64,000 bases of DNA from Gonium pectorale. Its lineage: Eukaryota; Chlorophyta; Chlorophyceae; Chlamydomonadales; Volvocaceae. Each line of letters begins with the position of its first letter. Position 1 is the stretch's first letter. A model generated the notes under the pieces. It saw only the letters and a list, made by a program, of their open reading frames with translations. It did not search any database and was not told the origin of the DNA. The stretch covers positions 2,277,715 to 2,341,714 of the forward strand of contig LSYV01000008.1 of NCBI GenBank assembly GCA_001584585.1, read 5' to 3'. Shown piece by piece: positions 49,155-60,842 of this stretch. Both the position numbers and the translations under genes were made by a program.

Positions 49155-52100
49155 TCACATCACCTCCACGACCACCTCGCCTTGCCCACGTGCGCGCTCC
49201 TGCTCTCCCTGACTGCCCTCCTGCGCCTCGGCAACCGCCGCGGTGCAAGCGACCTTGTGGCCCAAGCGCCAGTGCGCCACCTGGCACTTCCGGTCGCAGT
49301 ACTGCACCCGACGGCAGCGGCACGAGCGCAGCGGGACGCTCAGCTCGCTGTCCCCCTCCAGCATGCCGCAGCCCGGGTAGGCGCAGCCGCGGGGGAGCAC
49401 CGCCCGCCCCTCCTGCGGTGACACCAGCAGAGGCAGCTCCGGCAGCTTGCCCGTCGACGCCTCCTTAGGTCCGGTGGCAGCAGCGGGGGAAGCACCACTC
49501 TTCAAGCCGCCGCCTGCGTCATCGGACGTGGAGGCACCCGATCCGGTGCCGCCGGCCGCAGCGCTGTCTGCGAACAGCACCGCCAGTCGGTTGAGTACAC
49601 GGGGACTGGGCGCGAGGCCGTTGGGCCCCATCAGGCGCCGCAGCACCACCACCAGCGGCGCAGCGGGGAGCATCACCTCCGGCACCTGCGCGGGAGCCGC
49701 CGACGTCGCGGGCACCGCACCGCCCCTGCTGCCGCCGCGGCCCCTGCCGCCGCCCTTGCCGGCTGCAGCGGCGCCGCTGCCGCCGCCGTCGGCGCCGTCG
49801 GGCTTGCTGCTGACGACGGCACCGCGGGCAGCCGTCGTGAGGGCCTCCCGGAGGGCGTCCGGGAAGGTGTCTGCCAGCTGAATGATGGCGTCCCCCATCA
49901 CAACCGCGTGCGCCCGGGAGATGGCGTCCCGCAGGTTCTCCACCTGTTCATCGCACGACGAGGGAGGGAACGCGGAGTGACGCGATGAGGCGAGAGAAAG
50001 GAGCTGGGAGGCAGCCGACGGCCTCCCGAGGCTTCCCGCCACTCAGCTTACACCGGCTACACGCACGGATCTTGGCACAACAGCTTGGCCTACTGGGCAC
50101 ACCGAAGCACACGCAGCTGGCCGCATGCGCTGCCGGGACATTGCTTTCCCGCGCCGCCAGCGTACGGCGCATACGGGGCACACCTGCTTCATGGCCTGCC
50201 GCACCAGCGGCGCCGCCTTCTTGGCGATGTTGTCCGGAATCCAAGTCGCGTCCAGGGACGTCCCAAACGTGGCCAGCAGGTCCGCGTAGCGGACGTCCTG
50301 CAGCAGCAGCTCCCGATAGCCCTCCGCGCCCGCCTCCGCCTCCGCCGCCAGGGCCTCCGCCGCCGCGCCGCGCGCCTCGTCGCCGGCGGCGGCCGCCGCC
50401 TCCGCCTCTGCCCTGGCACTGGCGGCGATTCGCTGCGCCTTGGCGCAGGAGCGGACGATGGCCATCGACCAGTTGACCGCGATGCGGCCCAGCGACATGC
50501 CATCCTTGCCCTCCAGCAGGTTGCCGCCCGTCATGCTGCGGGCGAGCTCCGACAGGGCGGGAAGCCACACGGAGGTGGCGGCCGAGATGAGCTGGGCCAG
50601 CTGGTATTCCGGAGTGCCGGGCACCGGGCGCGGCGGCGGTGTCGCCACCGCACTGGTCACTTCAGCCTCCGCCAGGGCCTCCGCTGGGGCTCCCGCCGCT
50701 GCCGGGCCAGGCACCGCTGCAGCACCATCCTTGGCGGCATCACCCGCGTCGCCACTAGCGCTTCCCGCTGCGGGCGCCGCCGTCGCTGCGCCTCCACCGG
50801 AAAGGACGGCACCGTCGGCTGCCGCGCCGGCCCCGGCGCCCTCGCCTCCGCCCGCTCCCGTCGCCTTACCATCCTTGCCCTGCTCTCCCGAGCTGTCCTG
50901 CTTCTTCTTGGCTGCGTCTTTCTGTACCGGCGGCTGCGCCAGCTGCTCCAGCCAGGCCCACATGCTGAGGCCGGTGCTCAGCAGCCGCTCGCCAAACTTG
51001 CACACCGGCTCCCAGGCGCGCCAGCCGTCCACGCGCCCGGTCGACGTGCTGGCGCCATCCGCCGCCCCGCTGGTGGCGGCCACCGCCGCTGCCGTCTCCC
51101 TGCGTAGCAGCTTGCCCACCGACACCAGCAGCGCGGCCGCCTGGTGCGGATCGCCGTAGGCCATCAGCCAGCCCAGGTTGGGCCAGGACAGCACCAGGCT
51201 GAGGAGCGACTCCAGGCGGTAGGGGTTGGCAGACTGCGGGTTTGGGAGGGAAGGGAACAGTCATGTCCAGTCAGTAACATGTGTTTGCTGCGGCTGATAA
51301 GGGAGGTGAGGCGCTGGAGCCGTTTGGCACTCTAGGTGTAAAAGCCGCGCATCGACTTTCGCCCTGCTGCCCCGATGCGCTTTCCCCACCTGCACGGGCG
51401 CGCCGCGGCGCAGTACGCGCTCCAGGCAGGGCAGCACGCCGGCCTCCAGTGCGCGGCCCACGTTGGGCGGCGGTAAGGCCGGGAGCGCGGCTGCGGGAAG
51501 CGCATCGAGTTGGTAGGGGGGAGCAAATTCAGTTATCGCGTAGAAACAAGCATACAAGGACTAGTGTTGTCTACCAGCCAAGCATGCAGCAGACAAGAAC
51601 AAAGACAGGTGCTCGTGGTGTGCGCGACACTGTTCTCCAATTAGATATATATGTACTTGGCACCGTGCCACCCGCCACCCGCAAACTGCTAGAATCCCAT
51701 GACGCGCTTGCGGAAAGCCAATGGAGAGTAGCCCGTGGCGTGGCACCCTCCGCGCACCAGACTCACTCGCCAGGGGCGGCAGCCGGACGCGCAGCGCACG
51801 CAGCCGGAACTGGTCGTCCCACACGCACTGGTCCTTCAGCGCGCGCGAGGCAGCCATGTTGGTGATCGCCACCGCCGCGCGCCACCACTGCAGCGGCCGC
51901 GGCGGCGCGTCCCTGCCGGCCCGGCCGCTGCCCATGGCCATGCCCAAGAGGTACGACGCCGCGTCAAACGAGTCGTACAGATCGTCCAACTCCTCGAGCT
52001 CCGACTCGACGGCGGCGGCTGCGCCGGACTTCTGGCTTTGCCGCCGCATGAGGAAGGCCGAGCACTCGAGCGCATCGAGGGCCAGCCGCAAGCACGCCTG

Positions 52101-54654
52101 CTCCGGGATCAGACGCCGGACCGGGGCACCAACGGCGCCGGGTACAGCTGCAGTCGCAACGTTCGCTCCATCGCAAGCGGGTGCCTCCGCCACCACAAGC
52201 GGCCCAGCTGCGGTGCCGTCCGCCACTTCGACAGGCGCAGTGGCTGCACCGCTAGGCGCGGCGGTGGCAGCAGCAGCAGCAGCCTCGGCCCCGGCGGCGC
52301 CGGAGGTCCGCGGCGGCGAGCCCGCCGCTACCGCAACCGCCAGCGGCGCGGAGGCGGGGGTCGGCTGCTGCGCCGGCGACGCGGGCTGCTGGCCCGCCTG
52401 CTGCCCCACCGAGCCCTGCTCCGCAGCGCGGCGCTCCTGCCAGGCCTGCGACGACTCCATGCACACGTTGACCAGCCGCACGCACATGGTGTACGCGGCC
52501 TTGCGGCCGATCAGGGGAGTCTGTGCGTGAAACGCCCGCAGCTCCGCCACCTTCTCCGCGCGCCGCTTCACCGGATCGGCCTCTTGAGCCTGGGCGGCGG
52601 AGTCTAACCCCACTGCCGCCGTATCCGCTGCGGCCGTATCCGCTGCCGCCACCGCGGATTGGGGCCCTGCCGCAGGCCCAGCCTGCTCTGCTGACTGCCC
52701 GGACGCCGCCTGACCCGCAGGTCGCTGCTCCGTGAGCCCTACAGAGGACTCTCCCGTGGCGCTCCCCGGCTGCTGCTGTGCCTTCTGGCCCTGCCGGTGT
52801 GTAGGAGTCGACGGCGACGCGGCCGGTGGCGAAACCTCGCCATCCTCTCCTTCCTCCTCCCCATCATCTTCCTCGTCGTCATAGCAGTCATCGTCGTCGT
52901 AACGCGAGCGGGAGAAGCGCTGCGGGTCATGTGAGCTCATCCAGACCGCCATCGCGATTTCCGCGAAGACCGTATCCAGCAGCTCAATGCCCTCAATGCT
53001 CTCAGTCGCGCCGTGACCGTCGCCGGTGCCGGAGCTGCGATTGCCCACCTCGTCCACAGGCCCGGACGCGGCGGCACCAGAGTCGGCGGCGGCTCCAGAC
53101 AAAGCTGCTGTACCGCCGCCTGTCGCCGCTGCGGCTCCATTGCCATCCGTCTCGTCTGCGCCCCCCGCTGTCACAGCCGCTTTCTGCGCCTGCGCCTGCT
53201 TCGCTGCCTCTACCGCGGCGCGCGACCTGCTCAGCTTTGCAGCGTAGTCTCCCAGCTTCCGGGCCGTGGCCGCCGCAGCCGCCGACGGTGACATTGCATT
53301 CTCCGGGTCCGTCTCGTCGGGCGGCAGGAGAGGTATGAGCTGCTGCAGGCCGTACAACGGCCCGCCGTCCGCTGCATGGAGCATCTGAACGACCTGAGGG
53401 GCGCGTGGGGCACAATCGCACCATACGGAGCATGGCCGCCATAACAACGGGTGTGCGCTCGGGGCTGCTGGGAACAGCAAAGCAAGCGGGGTACAGGGCA
53501 CCACGCGCCGACGCCGCATCGTTCGCTGCTGCTGAACCAAAGGACGAGAGCTGCGTCCTCTACCTCAGCCGCTCCTCTTCCTCGACTGACAACGGATGTG
53601 CTGGCGAGTCGGCTACATGGCGGCGGATGATAAGGCGATGATAGGGTCGGCGAAGCCTGCCTCCGCAGCTACGAACATGGCTGGCAGCGCCCGTCCTACA
53701 CACGGAAACGGCACATCCTCCCACAGTAAACGACTCGGCACACCAACACACCTGGAGCGCTAGCACGTACTGCCAGCAGGGCCCGGTGGCAACCTTGGAG
53801 AACTGCTGCAGCTCCGCCGTACGGGGCGGCAGCCGGCCGCGCACCAGCTTGAGGCCCGCCTCGCCCAGATATCGCACCTCTGCCAGCAACCCGTCGTCCA
53901 AGGCCCGCCCGGCGCCGGTCTGGGCGAGCGCATCGTGGAGGATCGACCGGGCAATGTGTTCAAACAGCTGGCTGCGCTCCAGGGCCGACTGCACCTCGTT
54001 GTACAGCCTGCAGCCCGCCTTGTTGCAGGCGTTGCACTTGGCCGTATAACCGTGGGCCAGCTGGGCGGCCTGAATGGCCGCATCCAACATGAAGAGGCTG
54101 CCCTGCCGAATGGTCTGCAGCCGATTGCGCGGGTCCAGCGCCGCGGCCTCTGCCTCCGCCGGCTTCTGAGCCAGCAGCTGGCTGTACGCCTCCAACGCGT
54201 CCATGCGCACAACGTAGTGCATTACCTCGAGGCCAACGCCTGCGAGTCGACTGTCGACGGAACAGCCCAGAAGATGGAACACGAGCGACGACACGAGCAT
54301 CGAGCTGCCGGCTCCCAGGTATTGCAGACTCAGTCCGGCAACCAAGCCGGTGCTGTCGGCTGAGCTGTTGGTTGGACTGCATTGAACAGGCGCGCCGGAC
54401 AGGCGCTGACCCAGGGCCAGAAGCTGAAGCAGGGCAACCCTATGCGCTTTCCGAGCCCAGACCTCCGCGCAGGCTTCGTAGCGTTCTTTAGCAGGTAGAG
54501 CGGCGTTAAAGAACTCCATCAACACTTGCAGGGAGTTACGCGCAAGCGATAGCTGTTCAACCAGCTCATCGCTGCCCTTTGGCACAGCGTCCACGCAGCT
54601 GATCCGCTTGGACACTTCAACGAGCTGGTCAAGGGCCTCAGAGAGGGCGTTCAT
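49155..54654 (-). CDS. Large MYND zinc-finger protein
   Basis: Five exons in phase: 54654-53752, 53393-51767, 51490-51390, 51233-50184 and 49943-49155, about 1489 residues. The C-terminal MYND finger shows Cys1414, Cys1419, Cys1435, Cys1437, Cys1443, Cys1447, His1456 and Cys1460 in the usual spacing (RRVQYCDRKCQVAHWRLGHK); the first pair is C-x4-C instead of C-x2-C. MYND fingers bind proline-rich partners and often sit in transcriptional or chromatin co-regulators. The first 300 residues are helical and Leu/Ala-rich. The middle has a strongly acidic stretch (DDDDCYDDEEDDGEEEGEDG) and long Ala/Gln/Gly disordered parts that are inserted between conserved-looking helical blocks such as LYGLQQLIPLLPP and GVLPCLERVLRRG. 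No SET domain was found, so it is not a SMYD methyltransferase. Function is not known. Confidence 0.84.
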
Positions 54655-55017
54655 GTTGTCTTGAGCGCCGCCAGCGCCCGTTACACGAGTGCCTTTAGCT
54701 ACCCGCTAACGAGAGTGCAAAGCTCAAATTTCAAAGCCTAAATTTTCCCATGGATGTCGGCGCTCCAAACGCAAAGAGGGTCTGCAACATGATATGAACT
54801 GTCGCCCTCCATGACCTCAATCTTGGAAGACGTAAACTCTGGAACTGAAGCACGATGACTATGTAATGATGCGTAAGACGTTAACACCACTTGGCAAAGC
54901 CTTCGCCTCAGCCGTCGTACGCGCAGTACAAATTTGGGGCACTTGCGTACATGTCTAGAGCAAGACCGAGCCCGCGCTAACCCCACGGAAGACGAGAGCC
55001 TTGGCAACCTGCATCCC
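54655..55017. other. Short spacer upstream of the MYND gene
   Basis: About 360 bases without a gene. TTACA at 54681-54685 (TGTAA on the minus strand) could end a transcript that includes the frame at 55018-55404, but it lies only 27 bases before the MYND start codon. Confidence 0.4.
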
Positions 55018-55404
55018 TCAGTCGTACGCCCCAAACGCACGCGCTGCCTGTTGCTGGCGCTGCGCCTCCGTCTGGCGCCGCCCGGGTGACGCCACAGCAG
55101 GCAGGACCTGCGCGGCGCCTCCGCCACCGCCGCCTCCGCCGCCGTCGCTGCTGCGGCGGATCGACCGTATGGCCCCGCCGCTGCCCGTCTGCGCATCTTG
55201 CGCCAACCCTGAGTCACCCATGTCCACAGTATCCGCGATCTGCTGCTGCTGGTGCTGCTGCTGCTGGCGCGCCAGCTGCTGCAGGTGGCTGCTGCCCGCC
55301 GGCAGCGCCCCGCGCGCCCCTGCACCGCCCAGGCCGGTGCGCTCAGCCAGCAGCGCAGCAGCCGCGGGGTCATGCAGCGAAGCACCTGCAGCAGCAAGCA
55401 GCAT
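55018..55404 (-). CDS. Doubtful small Gln/Gly-rich ORF or terminal exon
   Basis: A 128-codon frame with GC-rich third positions, a Gln-rich run (QLARQQQQHQQQQ) and a poly-Gly run, ending ARAFGAYD-stop. A usable acceptor (GCTGCTGCAG) sits just after its Met, so it could instead be the last exon of the Elf1-type gene upstream. No domain was recognised and no exon was found to join it with certainty. The opposite strand is open too, so it may not be coding at all. Confidence 0.3.
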   Translation of the reverse strand: MLLAAAGASLHDPAAAALLAERTGLGGAGARGALPAGSSHLQQLARQQQQHQQQQIADTVDMGDSGLAQDAQTGSGGAIRSIRRSSDGGGGGGGGGAAQVLPAVASPGRRQTEAQRQQQAARAFGAYD

Positions 55405-55850
55405 GGTAGGTGGTTGCTCAGGACGGTTTGAAGGTCAGACTGGCATGTACAGCTACGTAGGCCGCGTCAAGGCCGCGTACCTCGTGGCGCAGAGAACAAA
55501 CGGGACCAGACCCCGCATGCCGAAATGTATGCACACGGTTGCAGTACACGGCACAGCGGCCTGTCGCCGGCGTCCTGGCATCCATACATGCGCAACGACG
55601 CGCTGGCAGTCGGGCGCAGCATTATCAGAAAAAGCACTGGGTACTGCATCATACTGCCGGTACGCGCAGTACACCTGCCGCAAACGGTCGAAGGCACTAC
55701 ATGTAGGAAAACGGTACCACGTGTAGATCCTTCGGGACCTGATCAGCGGATATATGGGCCTCCGAAAGTCAAACGTTATAAAGGCAAGAGACGTTGTCAT
55801 CTGGAGCAAATTACCTTCGCTATTAACCGTTCACCCACCCGCCAGACCGT

Positions 55851-57326
55851 TCACCTACCCGCCGCCAGGCCCGCACGCGTCGTGTGCTCCAGACCCTCCG
55901 CCAGACGTAGTCGCCGGCCGCCGCTGCACGCCACAAGGGGCGATCTGGGCGCCGCCGTGTCCTCGTCCTCCAGATCCTCCCCGAGCCCCAGCCCCGGAGC
56001 AGTGGCCGCCACGCCGCCGTCATCGGCTTGAGGCTTGGCCCTCTTCAGTCGCTGCAGCGGCGACGGTTGCAGCAGTCCCGAAAGCCTCAGCCGGCCGCCT
56101 GCGGCGGCGTTGCCGCCGGTCTCGTCTGCACCGCCGTCATCCTGATCGCTGCCGGCGCCGGCGCCCTCCGCATCCTCGTCCTCGTCGTCGTGGTCCGCGG
56201 CGCCGGGAAGCGGCGCCGCCGCTGTGCGCAGGCCCAGCTGCTGCCGGAGGGACGGGTCGGCCTCCGCCGCCGGTGGCGCTCCTCGTGGGGGAACACGCTG
56301 CGCAGACGGAAGCAAGGCTCGAAACATGTATGGGGGGCAGAAACTGAAGCGCTTTGGGTAACATTCTCACGCAATGCTCAAAATGAAATGTTCGCCTATT
56401 GAACGTAAGGGCGTTCGCATGAAATAGGGTGTGTCGCGCATGCGCTCTCGCCTAGCACACCGCGCAACGCACGCAGCCCGAGCGGCTTTGCCCCTTGGCA
56501 CACCGGCCCAAGCCCCCACTGCAGCCCACCTAACGCCCACTGCCTCCCGTAGACAGGGCCCCAAGCCCCCACCTCGACCTACGTGCACAGCGTCCTCGCA
56601 CTCGTCCAGCCACTCGTGGTACACATCAACCGGCTCCGTCAGCGTCCTGAGGGTTAAGCCGCAAGGCGAAAGCACTTCAGTGGTAGTGTTCAAAAAAGAG
56701 AGATTTGCAGAGAAAGAGGGTCGCCATGTTACGTCCATGGCGAGAATACGCATGCCAGCGCGTGCAGGTTGAGAAGCCTCCCAAGGTGCGCGTCTCAGAC
56801 GGACACCTACTGGAAGGGCGCTTGATTAGCAATTCGGCATGCTGAATGGGATGCCCTTCCTGCAGTGCTGGGATGCCCACTGCACTAAGCTCTAGCCCCG
56901 CGTCCCTAGACGCCGTGCTTGGAGACAGCCTCGGTTGCGACTCACAAGCCCTTACGGAGGGGTTGTGACCGGCCGTACGATGTCGTACCTGCACACGGTG
57001 TTGTATTTCATGCCGCACTGCTCGCAGCCTACCGTGGCACGCCCCTCCTCCCGCTGTACGTGAATTGGTCCAACAGGGAAAAGAAGGGAAGTCGTTGTTG
57101 CTTGAAGTTTGCACTTTGCACGATTCAGTTACAGGGGTGAGCACCATCGTCCGGAGGAAAGCATGACATCCGCGCTCCGTGAAGCCCTCACCTTGAGGAC
57201 GCATAGTACTGTGCCGTGCATGTTACAGAACGGGCACTCGAAGCGTGACGGGAGCAACGTGCGCGCCTTCTTTCGGGCGACTGCAGCTGCGGCGTCTCCC
57301 GGCTTGCGGCCCTTGCGCTTGCCCAT
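55851..57326 (-). CDS. ELF1: Transcription elongation factor Elf1/ELOF1 homologue with long acidic tail
   Basis: Four exons in phase: 57326-57192, 57053-56989, 56646-56583 and 56297-55851, about 236 residues. The protein opens with MGKRKGRKPG, has FECPFCN and GCEQCGMKYNT as the CxxC...CxxC zinc site and then TEPVDVYHEWLDECEDAV, which is the signature of Elf1/ELOF1. Elf1 binds RNA polymerase II near the DNA entry side and helps it through nucleosomes. The family is usually 80-145 residues; here exon 4 adds about 148 residues, starting with a Pro/Arg/Ala part, then an acidic run (DHDDEDEDAEG) comparable to the acidic tail of yeast Elf1, and more acidic patches. The basic N-terminal tail has an insertion (DAAAAVARKKARTLLPSR) compared with plant and animal forms. 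The acceptor for exon 2 was chosen because it keeps REEGRATVGCEQC in frame. Confidence 0.9.
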
Positions 57327-58104
57327 CTTGCCGCGTCGCGCGCCTCAGATCTTAGAGAGTGCGAGCAGCTAAGACGACGGGCGCATCCCGCTCAGCGCTG
57401 GTGTCGGGAGCTCTCGGAGATTGCGCGTCAAGAGTTACAGCAGCCCAAGATGTAGGCGCAACCAAAAGAAAACTATCTTCTGGTCAATATGAACACCAAT
57501 GTGTTGTATGAGGCACAAGGGGATGATCCAAGGCAACACCCGCAAGGGAAGACCAGTTCGGGTCTGCGTGTATTGGCAGTTGGTAGCAGTCGCGTCTAGC
57601 GAAGTATTGAAAGCCTGATAGCATCAGGACGCGATAGATGGACGGCCGAGCCTTTGAGTGAGGCTGCAAGCGGCTGTCCGCGTATTGCGTCATCTCAAAG
57701 CCGTACAGAAACCGAACCGCTCTTTGCTGCAGCGCTTAGACTCAACCTAGGAGTTTATGCAGGGGCACAAACAACGTCTGACCTGACCCTTCGACGCAAT
57801 CGGCATCCTCTGCGCCGCCTGGTCAACAAGTACAGACAACTTTTACACACGTAATCCATAATGGTTGAGGTAAGCAACCTATCTTGTTTCAAAGCACTTC
57901 TTTTGGGCTCTGTCTATGTAGCCCCCTTTGCTTTGGGGCGGCCTTACTCTGGGGCCACGGGAACACAACCGACCCGTGGGTCACCTCATCGTCATAAGCG
58001 TGTTTACGAGTTTCCCGCCACACGACCGTGTCCATAGGGATGTTGTCGAGCGGCACAGGGTCTGCGGTGACAGGCGTCGACGCGGGAGAAGCTGCTAGCT
58101 GGCG
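57327..58104. other. Intergenic region between divergent genes
   Basis: Probably the promoter area shared by the Elf1-type gene (minus) and the small acidic protein gene (plus). No coding signal seen. Confidence 0.5.
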
Positions 58105-59911
58105 ATGCCGCGCATGTCCGCTGCCCTGCCGCGGGCCCTTGCGCGTTTCCGCCCCCGCACAATCCTGAGGCGCCGTGCCTTCACATCACACGCACGCGCC
58201 AGTGGCAAAACACGTTTCCCGCCTGATAAGTTGCGCCCATTGACCGCTGACGCGTGATGACGTAACGCGCTGAACGTGGTCCGCCCTGAGCACCGCAACG
58301 CCCCTGCCTGCCGGTCCCTCTCCTCCTCTTCCCTCCTGCTCCCCAGACCCGCTCCCAGGTCGCCGGCAAACCGCTCAAGAAGCCGGGCGCCTACAACACC
58401 GACTTGTACTACCAAGAGAAGGATGAGGGCTACGGAGACGTGGGCGTGGACCAGGTGGGTGGGAGCTGGCGGCTGGGTGCGGAACTGTTGGGCGCAGGTG
58501 TACGATAGCGGTAGCTGAGCGCCGCTTTGCTTCAGCGCCCAGTACCATGCAATCCTACACCCCCAAAGCACGTTGTTGTGGTGGCCCACGTGTCAATATA
58601 CGGCAGGCCCCGGCTGCTTGTTTATTTGCCCTGCTCTCTGCTCCACTCGCGCTGCTGACGCCCCACTAACGCGGCGCCTGCCCCTCGCGCTTACCCGCCG
58701 CAGGAGCCGGATGCTGGCGCGATTGACAACCCGGCTGACCCCGAGTTCAAGGTGCGCCGACCTGTTGCACGCGCGATTGCAAGGGCAGTCGGGACATGGG
58801 ATGTGCGGTACGGTTACGACGCTATGCCGACCCTGGCCTTGGGCCCGCCCCGGCGCGGTACCTGCTGCACCCCAAGAGAGCGAGGGACGGCGTGACAGCT
58901 GACAGGGTTTCGTGTGTCACCCGACGCATTGCGTCTAGGGAAGGCGCATCGGTGCATCAGCGTCGTCGCACCCTTTCTCACAACATATTGTAATGGTCGT
59001 TGTACTTTCATGCACGCGCCCTTAAGCCGGATCAGTTGCTTCAGGCCGGCAGGCTTACCGCCTTTGAGGCCCTCCTCGCACGTCTTGATGCTTGCGCAGG
59101 TGAAGGACAAGGACGTCGCCGAGGCGACCGAGGAGGCGCAACGCGACCCGGAGGGACGTGAGTGCTGGCTGGGCTGGGCAGGGAGCCGTGACCCGCGGGT
59201 CGCCAAAGCTGAAAGTCTACGCAAAATGCAACGGGCGCATGGAAGCGAAGCGGTGCTGCGGGAAAGTGCCCCGGTCCTGACTAGGCATTACGACTGCAGA
59301 TAATCATTTCCCGGTGTGTTTCGGTGGTCGGAGGGCACTCCTCGATGCGTCTTTGTGCGCCCATCCTCAACGTCGATCCTTCCTGCCCCATGTACCGGTT
59401 TGCTTCCGTCTGACGTGCAGTGGACGTAAGCGAGCTCAAGGCGGAGGTGGAGGAACTGCAGCGGCCCACCGACACAGGTGAGGGCGGGGCGGCCGTGCGG
59501 CATACCTTTATGTAAAAGAGGACCAGAAACGGGGACGGCAGCCTCTACGGACATACACACCCGAGGGTGTGATGTTTCCAGCAAGGCGCCGAATACAAGC
59601 ATGGCGGGCGAGGTAAACGAGCAGACGGGCCCTCACGGGGTTTATGCGACCTCCACGGGGGACACCTCGCCCCGATGACCCCCGCATGCATCCTGACGGG
59701 CATGCGCGCTCTTGCTGACCGGACCTGTCGAGACCCGGTCGCCCCTCGCGGGCTCCCGCCCTGACCCGCAGGCGTGGAGGAGCTGGACGCGGCGGGCGAG
59801 CCGGTGCCCATCGTGGACGCCAACGCGGAGGGCGGCGGCCCCAGCATCGAGGAGCAGGAGCAGAACATAGGCGCCGGCGAGGACCGCACGCGCGAGCACG
59901 AGGGCGTGTGA
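58105..59911 (+). CDS. Small acidic protein with possible mitochondrial presequence
   Basis: Downstream exons join cleanly: 58347-58454, 58704-58751, 59100-59157, 59421-59477 and 59772-59911. They encode about 137 residues, highly charged and acidic, with YNTDLYYQEKDEGYGDVG, DNPADPEFK, VKDKDVAEATEEAQRDPEG, a short coiled-coil-like SELKAEVEELQR and an end REHEGV-stop. The first exon probably starts at 58105 or 58114; this reads as an Arg/Ala/Leu-rich stretch without acids (SAALPRALARFRPRTILRRR then AFTSHARAS), a typical mitochondrial targeting peptide. Its donor is unclear: no GT fits phase 0 before the acceptor at 58347, so that junction remains open. I do not recognise the family; LEA-like or a small respiratory-complex partner are possibilities only. 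TGTAA lies at 60348. Confidence 0.62.
59522..59627 (+). repeat. Dispersed short repeat, copy C
   Basis: Nearly the same as copy B at 10955-11061 over its full 106 bases. It sits inside the last intron of the small acidic protein gene, so it is tolerated in a transcribed region. Confidence 0.85.
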
Positions 59912-60842
59912 GGCCGCTGAGGAGGAACGAGAAACGCGGCTGGCATCTCAACTGCCGCTGGGGGCTTGACTGTAGACTCAAATAGCTGACGGCATGGGCT
60001 TATACGGCGTGTACGCCCTGCCCACTTTCTCACGACGCGGCAGCAGCTCTTGGGTACAGGGTGAAGTTAGGGAGTCTGGGAGCCGGCACAGCAGCAGGGC
60101 TCTGGAACGTTCAGTACTTAGTTGCTGCCGCGCTTAGGTTGACGCAGCTTTTGATGTGGTTGTATTGATGTACGTGGTTGCACACGAGCAGGATGGCGTT
60201 AGCGGGCGGTTAGAGGGTGTAGCCCCGCTGCCGACTTGACTGCACCGAGGAATTCCCATCTCAGCGTAGATCGCCGGCGCCGACCAGCTGCGAACAGCGC
60301 AGCACTGTACCGTTAACGTGACGAACAGTTACATCCTGGCACACTCCTGTAATAGCGCACAGTACTCCTGCTGTCGATGTCCTTGCCCACATGAACACAT
60401 GGACGAATCGTACTCCACTGACGAGGTAAAAAGATTGCCTTTGTGAGCGGAGTGCATCTCCGCATAAATCTTATTGTAGTTGAACAAGCCGTACAAAGTT
60501 GCTACAACCCGGTACCGGCCCGTACCCTCCCATACGGCCCAATCCTGCGTGACACCTGCCTTCGCCCCCCCCCCCCCCCACAACCCTCCTACCCCCCCCC
60601 CCACACACACACCCCTGTTCATCCGAAAGAACGCGCCGGAGCATCGAGTGAGTATGCCCTTCGACTACGCAATCCCGTGCTGCCGAAAGCCAATTCATAG
60701 TAAGCCTCATCTTCTGTTTTATATAATTCAAGAAAAGTACCACCGGTAAGGCCACCATTTTATCCGTCGTGCCACAAAGCCACATCTGCAGAGCTGAGCA
60801 CGCCCCCCCCCAACACACAATGCCATGCGAATCAGCCTGCCT
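59912..60842. other. Convergent 3' region with C-rich tracts
   Basis: Contains the 3' untranslated part of the acidic protein gene and of the RGG protein gene. At 60560-60615 there are long C runs and a short CA repeat, and another C run at 60803-60811. No gene seen. Confidence 0.5.
60348..60352 (+). terminator. TGTAA poly(A) signal
   Basis: First TGTAA after the stop of the small acidic protein gene, about 440 bases downstream. Confidence 0.5.

Noticed and set aside
51721..53338. Long plus-strand open frames opposite the MYND gene
   Set aside because: They mirror the Ala/Gly-rich codons of the minus-strand exons and show no own domain or splice signals.
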